Assembly: GCA_037382465.1 (NCBI GenBank)
Contig: JARRPX010000039.1
Location: forward strand, 1-44,142
DNA length: 44,142 nucleotides
Source: Anaerolineales bacterium
GTDB lineage: Bacteria > Chloroflexota > Anaerolineae > Anaerolineales > E44-bin32
Direction: 5' to 3'
Shown here: one piece after another, positions 19,956 to 28,954 of the stretch
Layout: each line of letters opens with the position of its first letter
Numbering within the stretch: the first letter of the stretch is position 1
The notes under the pieces: generated by a model
The model's input: only the letters and a program-made list of their open reading frames with translations
Told to the model about the DNA's origin: nothing
Database searches by the model: none
Program-made: the position numbers and the translations under genes

Positions 19956-20557
19956 TCGGGGTACTCGGCGGCACGTTCGATCCACCGCATCTTGGGCATC
20001 TGATCCTGGCCGAGTTCGGCCGGGCGGCTCTTGCGCTGGATGAGGTACTCTGGGTGCTTACCCCCGTTTCGCCTTTTAAACTCGACCGGCCGATTACACC
20101 TCTCGAGCATCGTTTGGCGATGGTCGCAGTGGTTGTGGCGGATCACACCTCGTTTTCGCTTTCGCGGGCGGACATCGATCGTTCGCCGCCGTACTACGCC
20201 ATCGGAACAATGGAAACCCTGCGCCAGCGCTATCCGGATGCGAACCTGGTTTACCTCATGGGTTCCGATTCTTTGCGCGATCTCCCGAGGTGGCATCAGT
20301 CCCGACGATTCGTCGCAGCGTGTAACTCGTTGGGTGTGATGATGCGTCCGGGCGCAGGTTACGATGCGGCACAATTGGAAAAGGACATCCCCGGGATAAC
20401 CGGGAAACTGCGTTTCTTCGATGCACCCTTCGTTGGCATCTCGGGCCACGACATCCGCCAGCGCGTGCGAGAGGGGAAGACGATCCGGTACGTGGTAATA
20501 GACCAGGTGCTGGCGTACATTAACGAACACATATTGTATGCGCCGGAATCGGAATAA
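19943..20557 (+). CDS. nadD: Nicotinate-nucleotide adenylyltransferase
   Basis: 204 residues; begins inside the last codons of obgE. The nucleotidyltransferase signature GGTFDPPHLGHL and the C-terminal ISGHDIRQRVREGK (ISxTxxR-like) are present. It transfers AMP from ATP to nicotinate mononucleotide, giving deamido-NAD in NAD synthesis. ATG 19952 (MIGVLGGTFDPPH) is an alternative start. The obg-nadD pairing is common in bacteria. It converges with the sulfurtransferase gene. Confidence 0.94.
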   Translation: MARMIGVLGGTFDPPHLGHLILAEFGRAALALDEVLWVLTPVSPFKLDRPITPLEHRLAMVAVVVADHTSFSLSRADIDRSPPYYAIGTMETLRQRYPDANLVYLMGSDSLRDLPRWHQSRRFVAACNSLGVMMRPGAGYDAAQLEKDIPGITGKLRFFDAPFVGISGHDIRQRVREGKTIRYVVIDQVLAYINEHILYAPESE

Positions 20558-20625
20558 AGCCCACAATCCCCAGCAATTCTCTCACTGAACACGAAGCGAT
20601 TGGAATAACCTGGTGCTTGGGAGGA

Positions 20626-21480
20626 TTATGGCTCTGGACCTACCGCAACCGGCCGATTCGGATCGGCGCACCATTCCGACCACGAGCCGGGGAGAAGGCG
20701 GGCGCCGGTCAGACCCAGGTGTTCCATCACGAGCAGGTTGAAGCAGCCGGTGACGCCCGATCCGCAGTAGACGACGAGGTCACCTGGTCGTTTGTCCCCA
20801 ATCAATTTCGAAAAACCTTCGAACAGCATTTTTTCGGGGAGAAGCCAGTCGTTCTCATCGAGGTTTGAAGCCCAGAAGCGATTTAGCGCCCCGGGGATGT
20901 GACCGGCGATGGGGTCGAGGGGTTCTTCATCACCACGATACCGTTCCGGCGCGCGCGAGTCGAGCAGACGCTGCGCGTAGCCATCCAGGTCTGCCTGGAG
21001 CTCTTCTACGCTGATACGCATCTCGGGGCGAACGTCGGCCACGAATTGCGCGGCGTCGCGTTTTTCCGTGCCCTTCCTGGTCGGAAAATCGTCTCGTTCC
21101 CACGCAGGGAAACCGCCTTCTAAAATGGCGACGTTCTCGTGTCCCAGGTAGCGCAGCGACCACCAGAGACGAGCGGCGAATCCACCGCCTCGCGAATCGT
21201 ACGCCACGACCTGGGTGCGGGAATCGATTCCCCACTGGCTGAAACGTGCAGCCATCTCTTCCGCTGACGGCAGTGGATGCCGTCCATTCGTGCCGCTGAG
21301 CGGCGCGGATAAATCTCGTTCGAGGTGTGCGTAGATCGCCCCGGGGATATGCGCCTCCTGGTGGGCGCGTTCCCCTGCTGACTTGTCATTTAGGTCGAAG
21401 CGGCAATCGACGATGGCCCAGGCCGGATCGTCGAGGTGAGTCAGAATATCATCCGGCCGGATGAAGGTCGAGTACTTCAT
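20626..21480 (-). CDS. Thiosulfate/3-mercaptopyruvate sulfurtransferase (two rhodanese domains)
   Basis: 284 residues with GGAGG before ATG. Two rhodanese modules: an inactive N-terminal one (to about 145, containing VVAYDSRGGGFAARLWW) and a catalytic C-terminal one with VVYCGSGVTGC. The active Cys is followed by GSGVT, the loop typical of mercaptopyruvate-type enzymes. It moves a sulfane sulfur from thiosulfate or mercaptopyruvate to cyanide, thioredoxin or another acceptor. It is the last of three same-strand genes with short gaps. Confidence 0.9.
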   Translation of the reverse strand: MKYSTFIRPDDILTHLDDPAWAIVDCRFDLNDKSAGERAHQEAHIPGAIYAHLERDLSAPLSGTNGRHPLPSAEEMAARFSQWGIDSRTQVVAYDSRGGGFAARLWWSLRYLGHENVAILEGGFPAWERDDFPTRKGTEKRDAAQFVADVRPEMRISVEELQADLDGYAQRLLDSRAPERYRGDEEPLDPIAGHIPGALNRFWASNLDENDWLLPEKMLFEGFSKLIGDKRPGDLVVYCGSGVTGCFNLLVMEHLGLTGARLLPGSWSEWCADPNRPVAVGPEP

Positions 21481-21537
21481 TCACGCCTCCGAGGGTGTGA
21501 TGTTCCTGGTGGGTAGTTTCGCGGTCGTGCGGTTTCG

Positions 21538-21735
21538 TCACTCTGTAGAATCTTCGTCCTCCCGGGGAACGGCTCGTTGGAGCTGTTCGAGGGAAATCGG
21601 CGTGTTGCGGCGGCAGCGTGGGCATTTGGCATCGTAATGCGTACCGCCCGATTTTTCGAGTTCTTCGAGCGCAAATTTTAATTCCTCTTGTTTAACGGCG
21701 AAGCTGAAATTGCATCGAAAGCAACGGATCTGCAT
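21538..21735 (-). CDS. Small zinc-ribbon protein of unknown function
   Basis: 65 residues from ATG 21733-21735 (MQIRCFRCNFSFAVK), with AGGAGGAGA directly upstream. Two Cys pairs (CFRC near residue 5 and CPRC near 38) form a probable zinc ribbon, followed by a helical region ISLEQLQRAVPRE. It may bind nucleic acid or a protein partner. It lies between an EamA transporter and a sulfurtransferase. I know of no assigned function. Confidence 0.75.
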   Translation of the reverse strand: MQIRCFRCNFSFAVKQEELKFALEELEKSGGTHYDAKCPRCRRNTPISLEQLQRAVPREDEDSTE

Positions 21736-21776
21736 TTTCTCCTCCTTGATCCATCCGATTTTACCCGCAAAATGGA

Positions 21777-22643
21777 TCAAATGCCCGGTTTTTCTGCGGA
21801 TGGTGGTCTCCATGCTGCGACGGCAATCCCCATCAATACCAAAACCGCACCGAGGATGCGCAGCGCAGGGGGAGTCTCTTCCAGGAATATGTAAGCCCAA
21901 ATGGTGGACGCTACCGGCTCGCCGGATGAAAAAGCCGTCAATTTCGCTCCCGAAACGAATGCGGCGATCAACAGCCAGAAAGCAGAAGTGGAGTAGACCA
22001 GGAAGATGTATACGATCAAGTCCAGGTTCTCCTGAATCTTGCGTCCGATGAGCAGATAACCGGCGGCGCCCAGGGCGCCGAATATCGCCAGCATATCGCC
22101 GCGGACGGCCTCGGCTTCTATGAAAGTAGCGATAGACGGACACTGCAGTCCTGCCTTCCAGGTGCACGCGTCACTCGCGGCGATGATCATGCTGCCCAGA
22201 ATCGATATCAGCAGACCTGCGGCGACCTTTCGCCCTACCGTTTCCTTTAAAAGAAGCGGAGAGAAGATGGCCACGAACAGCGGGGTGGTTTGAACCAGCG
22301 CGACGGAGCTGGCGACGGAGGTGAACTCCAGGGAGGAAATCCAGGTGGCAAAGTGTAGGGCGAGAAACGATCCGGCGGCGAAAGCCAGCAGCCAATTGCG
22401 CACCCCCACATGGAGGAGTTGACGCCGGTATCTGGCGAGGACGAAGGGCGTGAGAATCAGCGAGGCAAAACTCAAGCGCAGCGCCGCGATGGTCATGGAG
22501 GAAGCCTCGACCTGAGCGTAGCGTATGAATATCGAAGCCGTGGACGACGCCAGCACCCCGAGTAGTAATCCATGCATCGGAGTCATGAATCCAGGTTGGC
22601 GGGCTAAACCTGCGGATGCTCGTCCTTGCGAGATTTTCGACAT
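21777..22643 (-). CDS. EamA/DMT family transporter
   Basis: 288 residues from ATG 22641-22643 (MSKISQGRASA); the frame also allows a GTG at 22676 without a ribosome site. Ten hydrophobic segments in two EamA repeats are visible, with LRLSFASLILTPFV in the first and GEPVASTIWAYIFLEETPP in the second, the family's typical block. The drug/metabolite transporter superfamily exports amino acids and other small metabolites. The substrate is not predictable here. Confidence 0.88.
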   Translation of the reverse strand: MSKISQGRASAGLARQPGFMTPMHGLLLGVLASSTASIFIRYAQVEASSMTIAALRLSFASLILTPFVLARYRRQLLHVGVRNWLLAFAAGSFLALHFATWISSLEFTSVASSVALVQTTPLFVAIFSPLLLKETVGRKVAAGLLISILGSMIIAASDACTWKAGLQCPSIATFIEAEAVRGDMLAIFGALGAAGYLLIGRKIQENLDLIVYIFLVYSTSAFWLLIAAFVSGAKLTAFSSGEPVASTIWAYIFLEETPPALRILGAVLVLMGIAVAAWRPPSAEKPGI

Positions 22644-22687
22644 AGGCTTCTTGACAAATGACCATCCAGCGGTCACAATTTTATATG

Positions 22688-22729
22688 CCGGGTAAGCGAT
22701 TTCGATGGTACTGGATTTGAATTACCCGG
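22688..22729. repeat. 8-bp perfect inverted repeat upstream of the superoxide dismutase
   Basis: CCGGGTAA (22688-22695) and TTACCCGG (22722-22729) are exact reverse complements 26 bp apart, in the gap between the divergent EamA and sod genes. It could be a two-site operator or a hairpin; the regulator is unknown. Confidence 0.4.
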
Positions 22730-22768
22730 TCAATCATAAACGGTATTTTATTGAGAGGGAGGTTTACC

Positions 22769-23374
22769 ATGTCTTTTCAGTTGCCGGAGCTTGCTTATTC
22801 ATACGAATCTCTAGAGCCACACATCGATGCACGAACGATGGAAATCCATCATTCGAAACACCACGCAGGATATGTCAAAAAATTGAATGCCGCCCTGGAG
22901 GGGCATGTGGACCTGCAGGACAAGTCGATCGAAGAACTGCTCGCAGACTTGAATGCCGTTCCCGAATCCATTCGCACTGCCGTACGCAACAACGGCGGCG
23001 GCCACGGCAACCACTCGCTATTCTGGCGCGTCATGTCGCCGAACGGCGGTGGTACACCGAGCGGCGCGCTGAAGTCTGCGATCGACGCCGGTTTCAGCGA
23101 CTTCGAATCGTTCAAAGCTCTCTTTTCCAAGACGGCGGCCGCCCGATTCGGAAGCGGCTGGGCGTGGCTGGTGAAAAATGCGGATGGCGGTCTTGAGGTA
23201 TTTTCGACGGCAAATCAGGACTCCCCGATTTCATCGGGACAGACTCCCATACTCGGCCTGGACGTTTGGGAGCACGCCTACTATTTGAAATATCAGAACC
23301 GGCGGACGGATTACATTTCCGCATGGTGGAACGTCGTGCATTGGGAAGAAGTCGCTAAATTGTTTGCAGCCTAA
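22769..23374 (+). CDS. Superoxide dismutase (Fe/Mn family, probably Mn-type)
   Basis: 201 residues from ATG 22769 ([20 protein letters not shown]), with GAGAGGGAGG upstream. Metal ligands are in place: His in [13 protein letters not shown], His in GHGNHSLFW, and Asp and His in [12 protein letters not shown]. The TANQDSP segment places Gln where Mn enzymes have it, so Mn or dual-metal use is likely. It turns superoxide into oxygen and hydrogen peroxide in the cytoplasm. No signal peptide is present. A ferredoxin gene follows 60 bp downstream. Confidence 0.95.
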   Translation: MSFQLPELAYSYESLEPHIDARTMEIHHSKHHAGYVKKLNAALEGHVDLQDKSIEELLADLNAVPESIRTAVRNNGGGHGNHSLFWRVMSPNGGGTPSGALKSAIDAGFSDFESFKALFSKTAAARFGSGWAWLVKNADGGLEVFSTANQDSPISSGQTPILGLDVWEHAYYLKYQNRRTDYISAWWNVVHWEEVAKLFAA

Positions 23375-23434
23375 GGAATATAGCGATATAAATAGGGCAT
23401 CGTATAATCTATTTCAAAATTGGAGGATCAAAAC

Positions 23435-23845
23435 ATGACCCATATCATCACCAGTTTATGCCTCCGCGATTCCGGATGCGTCGATGTGTGTCCGGTGGAG
23501 TGCATCGTGCCTGGGAAACCAGTCGACAAGTGGCCGTGGTATTACATCGACCCCGACACTTGCATCGACTGCGGTGCCTGTATCCCGGAGTGCCCTTATG
23601 AGGCGATTTTCGTCGAAGAAGAGGTTCCCTCGGATTACAGCGCCAGAGGCGGTGAGTACCAGAGCATGCCGGCTGGGGCGGACGGATTCGATACCGTTTA
23701 CGACGGGGAGAATCACGGCGGTGAAGCAGTCCACCTCGAGCACACACGCGTTCTTGAGGCAGGTGCAGTAGTCGATCTCACGGCGGACATTCAGCCGAAC
23801 TACGACTATTTCAGCGGCGGTCCAGGGTACGACGCCTTAGATTGA
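23435..23845 (+). CDS. Ferredoxin with two iron-sulfur cluster motifs
   Basis: 136 residues from ATG 23435 (MTHIITSLCLRDSGCVDVCP), with GGAGG upstream. The first cluster region (C9, C15, C19, C23) resembles the N-terminal cluster of seven- or eight-iron ferredoxins. The second is a classical CIDCGACIPECP for a 4Fe-4S cluster. An acidic tail of about 75 residues without Cys follows. It carries single electrons between oxidoreductases. TATAAT at 23403-23408 may give it its own promoter, separate from sod. Confidence 0.9.
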   Translation: MTHIITSLCLRDSGCVDVCPVECIVPGKPVDKWPWYYIDPDTCIDCGACIPECPYEAIFVEEEVPSDYSARGGEYQSMPAGADGFDTVYDGENHGGEAVHLEHTRVLEAGAVVDLTADIQPNYDYFSGGPGYDALD

Positions 23846-23929
23846 CCGAAAGCGGATCATCGCGAGGGAGCCGAAAGGCTTCCTCTTTCTTTAGGGAATA
23901 TCAGAGTAACTCTATCTAATAAGGAAGAT

Positions 23930-23971
23930 ATGAGCAAGTTTCTTATCTCTTCATTGCAAGCCGGTGGTTGA
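23930..23971 (+). CDS. Possible 13-codon leader peptide coupled to the downstream lyase
   Basis: ATG 23930 is preceded by AAGGAAG with good spacing and opens a frame reading MSKFLISSLQAGG, which stops at TGA 23969-23971. The stop overlaps TTG 23968-23970, the probable start of the lyase, in a TTGA junction. The lyase start itself has no good ribosome site, so translation may arrive through this mini-ORF. It is too short to be sure it is translated. Confidence 0.4.
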   Translation: MSKFLISSLQAGG

Positions 23972-25410
23972 GAGTGTCTCCGAAAACACGCAGAGAATCC
24001 GATTCGCTGGGCGAGATTGACGTACCGTCCGAGGCGCTATACGGCGCTCAGACCCAGCGCGCCGTCGAGAATTTTCCGATCTCGGGGCTGCGTCCATGGC
24101 GTGCTTTCATCTGGTCGATGGCGACGATCAAGCGCGCGGCGGCCGCAGTAAACCGTCAATTGGGACTGCTCGACGCAGAGTTCGCCGAAGCGATAATCCG
24201 CGCGGCCGACGAAGTGATCGAAGGGAAGTGGGACGATCAATTCGTGGTAGATCCCTTTCAAGCCGGCGCCGGTACCAGCCACAACATGAATACCAACGAG
24301 GTCATCGCCAATCGTGCCACGCAGCTGATGGGTGGCGAACTGGGGGAGTATCTCGTTCACCCCAACGACCATGTCAACATGGCACAATCGACGAACGACA
24401 CCATCCCGACCGCCATACGCCTGGGCTGTCTCTGGCGTCTGGATGAACTGCTGGACGCGATGCGCGGATTGGCCTCCGCGCTTCGCACCAAGGCGGAGGA
24501 ATTCGACGACGTGGTCAAATCCGGACGTACGCATCTGCAGGACGCGGTCCCCGTGCGTCTGGGACAGGAATTCGGCGGTTATGCACGCGCCGTGGAACGG
24601 GACGCCGAACGCATCCAGGTCGCCGGAGATCGGCTGCGTTATCTGGGTATCGGGGGCACGGCGACGGGAACCGGATTGAACGCACACCCGCAGTATCGCC
24701 GGCGGATGGTAGCCACCCTGAAGGAACTTAGCGGTTTGGAGCTGTACGCTGCGGAGAACTTATTCGAGTCGATGCAGTCGATGGCCGACATGGCGGATTT
24801 TTCCGCTTCACAGCGAACGCTGGCGATCAGCCTGACGCGCATCGCCAACGATTTCCGTTTGCTCTCCTCCGGTCCTGCTACCGGCTTGGATGAAATCCAT
24901 CTACCAGCCGTGCAGCCGGGTTCGAGCATCATGCCCGGGAAGGTGAACCCGGTCATGGCGGAAATGCTCAACATGGCCATGTTCCACGTTATGGGCTGCG
25001 ACGCGACTGTGACTCTGGCCGCGCAGGCCGGCCAGCTCGAATTGAACGTTATGATGCCCATCATCGCACACAATCTTTTCGAGATGATGCAGGTTGCCAT
25101 CGGCTCGATTCGCGCCTTCACGGAAAGATGTGTCCTAGGCGTTCAGGCCAATCCCGAGAAGGCTGAAAAATGGTTGCAGCAGAACAGCATCGTGGTTACG
25201 GCGTTGAATCCACTCATTGGCTATCGCGCCGGCGCAGAGTTGGTGAAGCAGGCCCTGTTGAGGAAGGAAACCGTGCGGTCGATTGCGTTGGAGCAGGCCA
25301 GGGCCGGTAAATTGATACACCGCGAGGAGAACCGGCCGGTTCGAGTCGATGAGGTGGAAGCTGCGCTGGGCAATTTACGCAGGCTCACCGAAGGCGGGAT
25401 TCTGAGTTGA
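23968..25410 (+). CDS. Class II fumarase/aspartase family lyase, probably aspartate ammonia-lyase
   Basis: 480 residues from TTG 23968, or GTG 23974. The superfamily signature GSSIMPGKVNP (SS loop) is present with HPNDHVNMAQSTNDT, GAGTSHNMNTNEVIANRA and GRTHLQDAVPV. Residues in GAGTSHNMN and QSTND, plus AAQAGQLELNVM, are closer to aspartase (aspartate to fumarate plus ammonia) than to fumarase C (GSGTQSNMN, SSND), but some features such as IMPGKVNP and VTALNPLIGY are shared. Either way it makes or uses fumarate. It converges with the feo operon. The start is uncertain because of the leader ORF just upstream. Confidence 0.85.
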   Translation: MRVSPKTRRESDSLGEIDVPSEALYGAQTQRAVENFPISGLRPWRAFIWSMATIKRAAAAVNRQLGLLDAEFAEAIIRAADEVIEGKWDDQFVVDPFQAGAGTSHNMNTNEVIANRATQLMGGELGEYLVHPNDHVNMAQSTNDTIPTAIRLGCLWRLDELLDAMRGLASALRTKAEEFDDVVKSGRTHLQDAVPVRLGQEFGGYARAVERDAERIQVAGDRLRYLGIGGTATGTGLNAHPQYRRRMVATLKELSGLELYAAENLFESMQSMADMADFSASQRTLAISLTRIANDFRLLSSGPATGLDEIHLPAVQPGSSIMPGKVNPVMAEMLNMAMFHVMGCDATVTLAAQAGQLELNVMMPIIAHNLFEMMQVAIGSIRAFTERCVLGVQANPEKAEKWLQQNSIVVTALNPLIGYRAGAELVKQALLRKETVRSIALEQARAGKLIHREENRPVRVDEVEAALGNLRRLTEGGILS

Positions 25411-25519
25411 TCCGGGCAGCATCATTCGAGTTCGGTCTACAACCGCAGCCCGCAAATCACGATTGACTTCAACCTACGCTCGAAATCCGAAAAGTATCCG
25501 AAAAATTTTAAAGCAACGT

Positions 25520-26959
25520 TCATGTTATCGCGGCGATCAACCGCCACAAATGAGCCACCAGGAAGGTGACGATAAAGCCCATCGCCAGGGGGAGCGCTGC
25601 GGACAGGATCGTCCATTTCTTGCTGCCGGTTTCCTTGAAGATCGTGAACAAGGTCGTGCTGCAAGGATTATGGATGAGGCTGAAGAGCATCATGTTGACC
25701 GCTGTGAGCAGCGTCCAACCGCCGGCTTGCAATACCCCGAGTGTCGCCTGATTGGATTCGAGTTCGAACATGACGCCGGCGCCGCTGCCAACGGAATTTA
25801 TGCCGGTAAGCAATACCGTGAGCATGAGAATCGTTGGGATGACGATTTCGTTCGCCGGTATGGCCACGATGTAGGCGACCAGTATGACCCCGTTGAGTCC
25901 CAGGAACAGGCCAATCGGATTCAGGATGTCGATTAAATGTTCGGCGACGCTCAGGCCCCCGATGTCAATGTTAGCCGCAAGCCAGATCACTGCGCCTGCG
26001 GGCAGGGCAAATACCACGGCTCGCCAGAGCACGAAAATGGTCCGGTCGATGACGGAGGTGTAGATCGTCTGCAAGATCCGCGGCGGACGATAGGGTGGCA
26101 GCTCGAGACTGAAGGTAGAGACTTCGCCTTTCAGCCAGGTGCGTGAGAGGAACCAGTTCACGAGGAAGGTCAGGAGAACGCCGAGCAGCGCTACGCCAAC
26201 CACCGTGAGTGCAGAGATCAGTCCCGCCAACTCTGCAGGTACCAACGCGCCGACGAAAAGAGTCGCCAGAAGAATTTGTGTCGGCCAGCGGCCGTTGCAC
26301 AGGGCGAAATTGTTGGTGATGATGGCGATCAGCCGTTCTCGCGGGCTGTCGATAATGCGGGTGGCGATGACGCCGGCGGCGTTGCATCCGAAGCCCATCA
26401 TCATGCTCAATGCCTGACGGCCGTGCGCGCCCGTACGCTTGAAAACCCGGTCCAGATTGAAAGCCACGCGCGGAAGATAGCCGAAATCCTCCAAAAGCGT
26501 GAAGAGTGGAAAGAAGATCGCCATCGGCGGCAGCATCACACTGACGACCCAGGCGGTCGATAAATACATGCCATCGACGAGCAGACCCTGAATCCAGACG
26601 GGCAGGATGGAGTTCGCAGCGAGGTTTTTCAGCAGCGGATGGAGCTTGTCGAGCAGCAAATGGGCGATCCAGCCCGACGGGATGTTGGCACCCGATATCG
26701 TGATCCAAAATATGAGCGTAAAAAGCAGCAGCATGATCGGGAAACCCCAGATGCGGCTTGTCACCAAACGATCGATGGTGCGGTCGAGGTCGAAGCGGGG
26801 CGGAGAATCCGGACGGCTGACTGCGCGTTCGGCCAAACGTGATGCTTCAGTGTATATCCCCTCGAGCAACCTCTCGTGGAGATTCCCGCTTATCTTCCAA
26901 CGCAGATCGCGCGCCTGCGCGAGCACTTGTTCTGCACCGGGCTGTATCGGTTCGTTCAT
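25520..26959 (-). CDS. FeoB membrane domain as a separate protein (ferrous iron permease)
   Basis: 479 residues, starting at ATG 26957-26959, which overlaps the stop of the GTPase gene (ATGA). After a ~60-residue cytoplasmic start it has about ten transmembrane segments in the FeoB/Gate-type arrangement. Conserved motifs are [15 protein letters not shown] and [12 protein letters not shown], whose Cys residues correspond to the GFGCN and CxGR motifs of the FeoB channel. It should carry Fe2+ across the membrane under control of the separately encoded G protein. In most bacteria the two halves are one ~700-residue protein; here they are split at the start of the membrane region. Confidence 0.9.
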   Translation of the reverse strand: MNEPIQPGAEQVLAQARDLRWKISGNLHERLLEGIYTEASRLAERAVSRPDSPPRFDLDRTIDRLVTSRIWGFPIMLLLFTLIFWITISGANIPSGWIAHLLLDKLHPLLKNLAANSILPVWIQGLLVDGMYLSTAWVVSVMLPPMAIFFPLFTLLEDFGYLPRVAFNLDRVFKRTGAHGRQALSMMMGFGCNAAGVIATRIIDSPRERLIAIITNNFALCNGRWPTQILLATLFVGALVPAELAGLISALTVVGVALLGVLLTFLVNWFLSRTWLKGEVSTFSLELPPYRPPRILQTIYTSVIDRTIFVLWRAVVFALPAGAVIWLAANIDIGGLSVAEHLIDILNPIGLFLGLNGVILVAYIVAIPANEIVIPTILMLTVLLTGINSVGSGAGVMFELESNQATLGVLQAGGWTLLTAVNMMLFSLIHNPCSTTLFTIFKETGSKKWTILSAALPLAMGFIVTFLVAHLWRLIAAIT

Positions 26960-27801
26960 TTTACTTGTCCCCTGGATAGTTGTGGTTGCAGTTCGACGGT
27001 TTCCGTTGTGTTCTGGGACAATTCGCCCAAGTCCCCCTTCTTGAAAGCTTCGATGATCCGTTCGTCGCCATCAAGCAACCGGATGGCAACCCAGCGCGGG
27101 TTGGGAAGATTCGGGAAAACAGCACGCACCTTCTTGGCCAATTCCGATATGGTTCCTTCCAGTTCTTTGGAGAACTGTTGAATTCTGTGGGGCTTCGTGC
27201 GAAGTTTTCCCGTGGCGACATCGTGGATCGATTGCAGCATTGCATCGAGGCCTTTCCCGTAGCGGGCACTCGTGGGAACCACCGGTACGCCGAGATCACG
27301 TGCCAGTCGTCGATCGTCGACGGTCAGGCCGTGGCGCTTCGCTTCATCCATCAGATTCAGGCATATGACCACCCGGTCCGTGATTTCCAAAACTTGTAAC
27401 ACCAGGTTCAAGTTCCGTTCCAGGCGCGTCGCGTCCACCACGACGATGGTTACGTCCGGCTGACCGAAGAGGATGAAATCGCGGGCGATTTCCTCATCGA
27501 CGGAGGTGGATAGCAGGGAATAGGTTCCCGGAAGATCGACGAGTTTATAACGGCTCCCGGCGTATTCCATACCGCCTTCTGCGCGGGCGACGGTTTTACC
27601 CGGCCAGTTGCCGGTATGCTGGCGCAGGCCGGTGAGGGCGTTGAAGACGGTGCTCTTCCCGGTATTCGGATTTCCGGCCAGGGCGACGACGTAATCCCAG
27701 TCTTGCATGTCTACGCCCAGTTTGAGTAAATTCGCGGCGTGATGGGCGGGACAGCTCTCACATCCGGTTTGAATCGTTTCAATCGGTTTACGCTCGTTCA
27801 T
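26956..27801 (-). CDS. feoB: FeoB GTPase domain as a separate protein
   Basis: 281 residues from ATG 27799-27801 ([13 protein letters not shown]). G1 GNPNTGKS (43-50), G2 region TGNWPGKT, G3 DLPG (89-92), G4 NLMD (149-152) and G5 TSARYGKG follow FeoB order, then a helical GDI-like domain. There is no transmembrane segment. The N-terminus has 35 extra residues with CESCPAHH (C14, C17, H20, H21) ahead of the G domain, a possible metal site that FeoB proteins usually lack. It overlaps both neighbours (14 bp upstream, 4 bp downstream), so the three genes form one coupled operon. Confidence 0.9.
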   Translation of the reverse strand: MNERKPIETIQTGCESCPAHHAANLLKLGVDMQDWDYVVALAGNPNTGKSTVFNALTGLRQHTGNWPGKTVARAEGGMEYAGSRYKLVDLPGTYSLLSTSVDEEIARDFILFGQPDVTIVVVDATRLERNLNLVLQVLEITDRVVICLNLMDEAKRHGLTVDDRRLARDLGVPVVPTSARYGKGLDAMLQSIHDVATGKLRTKPHRIQQFSKELEGTISELAKKVRAVFPNLPNPRWVAIRLLDGDERIIEAFKKGDLGELSQNTTETVELQPQLSRGQVK

Positions 27802-28843
27802 GGCTGACCTTTGGTACTTTCTCGATGAAAATGTAATCTGCTTGTTCTTTCCGTAAGGCGATGAGTGCATCCCGGATGCGGTACGCGGTCGGATCGCCGG
27901 ATGGACTGCGATACTCCGCTTGGACGGTGGCACCCTGTAATACGCCCAGATCGAACAGGCGACGGCGTTCGGCGCCGCGGCACGCAGGTGAGATGCCGAG
28001 TACGACGCCCTGCTCGCCCAGTTCCAGACAGGCCAGGGTTTGACAAGAATACGGGGCCGCGTTCGCTTTTTCGTCGGGTTCGGGAATCACCGAGAGGTTG
28101 TGGGCGACGATCGGCGCGAGAATGTGCTCGTCGCCATCGGCCCAGAATCGTATACGCTCATGTGATTTTTCGATGATCTGCACCTGCATCCCCGGATACA
28201 GGCCCTCGGCGACCAGTTGGGCGTAGATCATCCCGGGTTCATCTTCGACGTGGACGATGCGCAGGCGTGTTCCGCTTTCGTAGCTGGGGAGGGGTTTTCC
28301 ACCGTGCGATACGTATTCTCCTGCTGCGTCCGGTATGGGATCGCCATGGGGATCGTGCGTGGGGTGACCCAGACGCTCTGAGAGGAGATCGATATCTTCC
28401 GCTGAGAGGAAGTGTTCGCGTTCTTCGGCCAGATCGTGCCATTCTGCTTCCCCGAACCCCGTCTCATCTGCGAGGTAGCGTTCCCAGAGACGGTGGGCGC
28501 GAAGGTTGTGCAGCGCCGCTCGTTCCCCTTTTGGTGTATATATAAGCCGCTCCTCTTCGTAATTCAGCAAAACTACCGCTTCCATCTTGGCGAGAATGTC
28601 GCCTGCGTGGTTTGTGGACGTTTGCAGCACACCGGCGATGCTCTGTAGTGTCGATTGTTGGGCTTCCATCTCGCGACTGTGGATGTGCTTCAATGTATCT
28701 TCGATCTGTATTCTTTCGGTATACTGCCTGGTTTTACGAAGGCGTGGCAGCAGTCCCGATTTCGGCCACAGAAGCACGATGAATAAGAGGGCAACCCCAA
28801 TCGTGATTAATACAGGCTGTATCGAGTTCATTTCAGCGTTCAT
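27788..28843 (-). CDS. Membrane-anchored DtxR-like regulator fused to two FeoA-like domains
   Basis: 351 residues. Order: transmembrane helix (about 8-26) followed by basic RLRKTR, which puts the remainder in the cytoplasm; DtxR/MntR winged helix (about 46-106); metal-binding dimerisation domain (about 107-175) with [18 protein letters not shown] and [14 protein letters not shown]; an SH3/FeoA-like domain (about 185-255); and a second FeoA-like domain (about 268-342). Ligands matching MntR D8, H77, E99, E102 and H103 appear as D49, H117, E140, E143 and H144; the E11 position is Lys. It is first in the feo operon, behind a DtxR-type palindrome (28900-28919). It is probably the iron sensor, the FeoA partner of FeoB, or both. 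Confidence 0.85.
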   Translation of the reverse strand: MNAEMNSIQPVLITIGVALLFIVLLWPKSGLLPRLRKTRQYTERIQIEDTLKHIHSREMEAQQSTLQSIAGVLQTSTNHAGDILAKMEAVVLLNYEEERLIYTPKGERAALHNLRAHRLWERYLADETGFGEAEWHDLAEEREHFLSAEDIDLLSERLGHPTHDPHGDPIPDAAGEYVSHGGKPLPSYESGTRLRIVHVEDEPGMIYAQLVAEGLYPGMQVQIIEKSHERIRFWADGDEHILAPIVAHNLSVIPEPDEKANAAPYSCQTLACLELGEQGVVLGISPACRGAERRRLFDLGVLQGATVQAEYRSPSGDPTAYRIRDALIALRKEQADYIFIEKVPKVSHERA

Positions 28844-28899
28844 CCCCGGCGCTCCACCGATGCCATTTTAGATACAAAGCTGGCCACTCACAACGTTTA

Positions 28900-28919
28900 A
28901 AGTTAGGCTAGCCTAACTT
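28900..28919 (-). promoter_or_regulatory. DtxR/IdeR-type operator (perfect 20-bp palindrome)
   Basis: AAGTTAGGCTAGCCTAACTT is an exact palindrome. Its core TTAGGCTAGCCTAA closely resembles the DtxR box (TTAGGTTAGCCTAACCTAA). It begins 7 bp after the -10 box, so it should cover about +1 to +20 of the feo transcript and block initiation when the repressor is metal-loaded. Confidence 0.85.
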
Positions 28920-28925
28920 CTTTGA

Positions 28926-28954
28926 ATTATAGAGACTCCGCATAGTATTGTCAA
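28926..28954 (-). promoter_or_regulatory. Perfect-consensus sigma-70 promoter of the feo operon
   Basis: On the minus strand TTGACA (28954-28949), a 17-bp spacer and TATAAT (28931-28926) match the ideal sigma-70 promoter at every base and at the ideal spacing. A strong promoter with an operator at the start site is a typical tightly repressed design. Confidence 0.85.
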
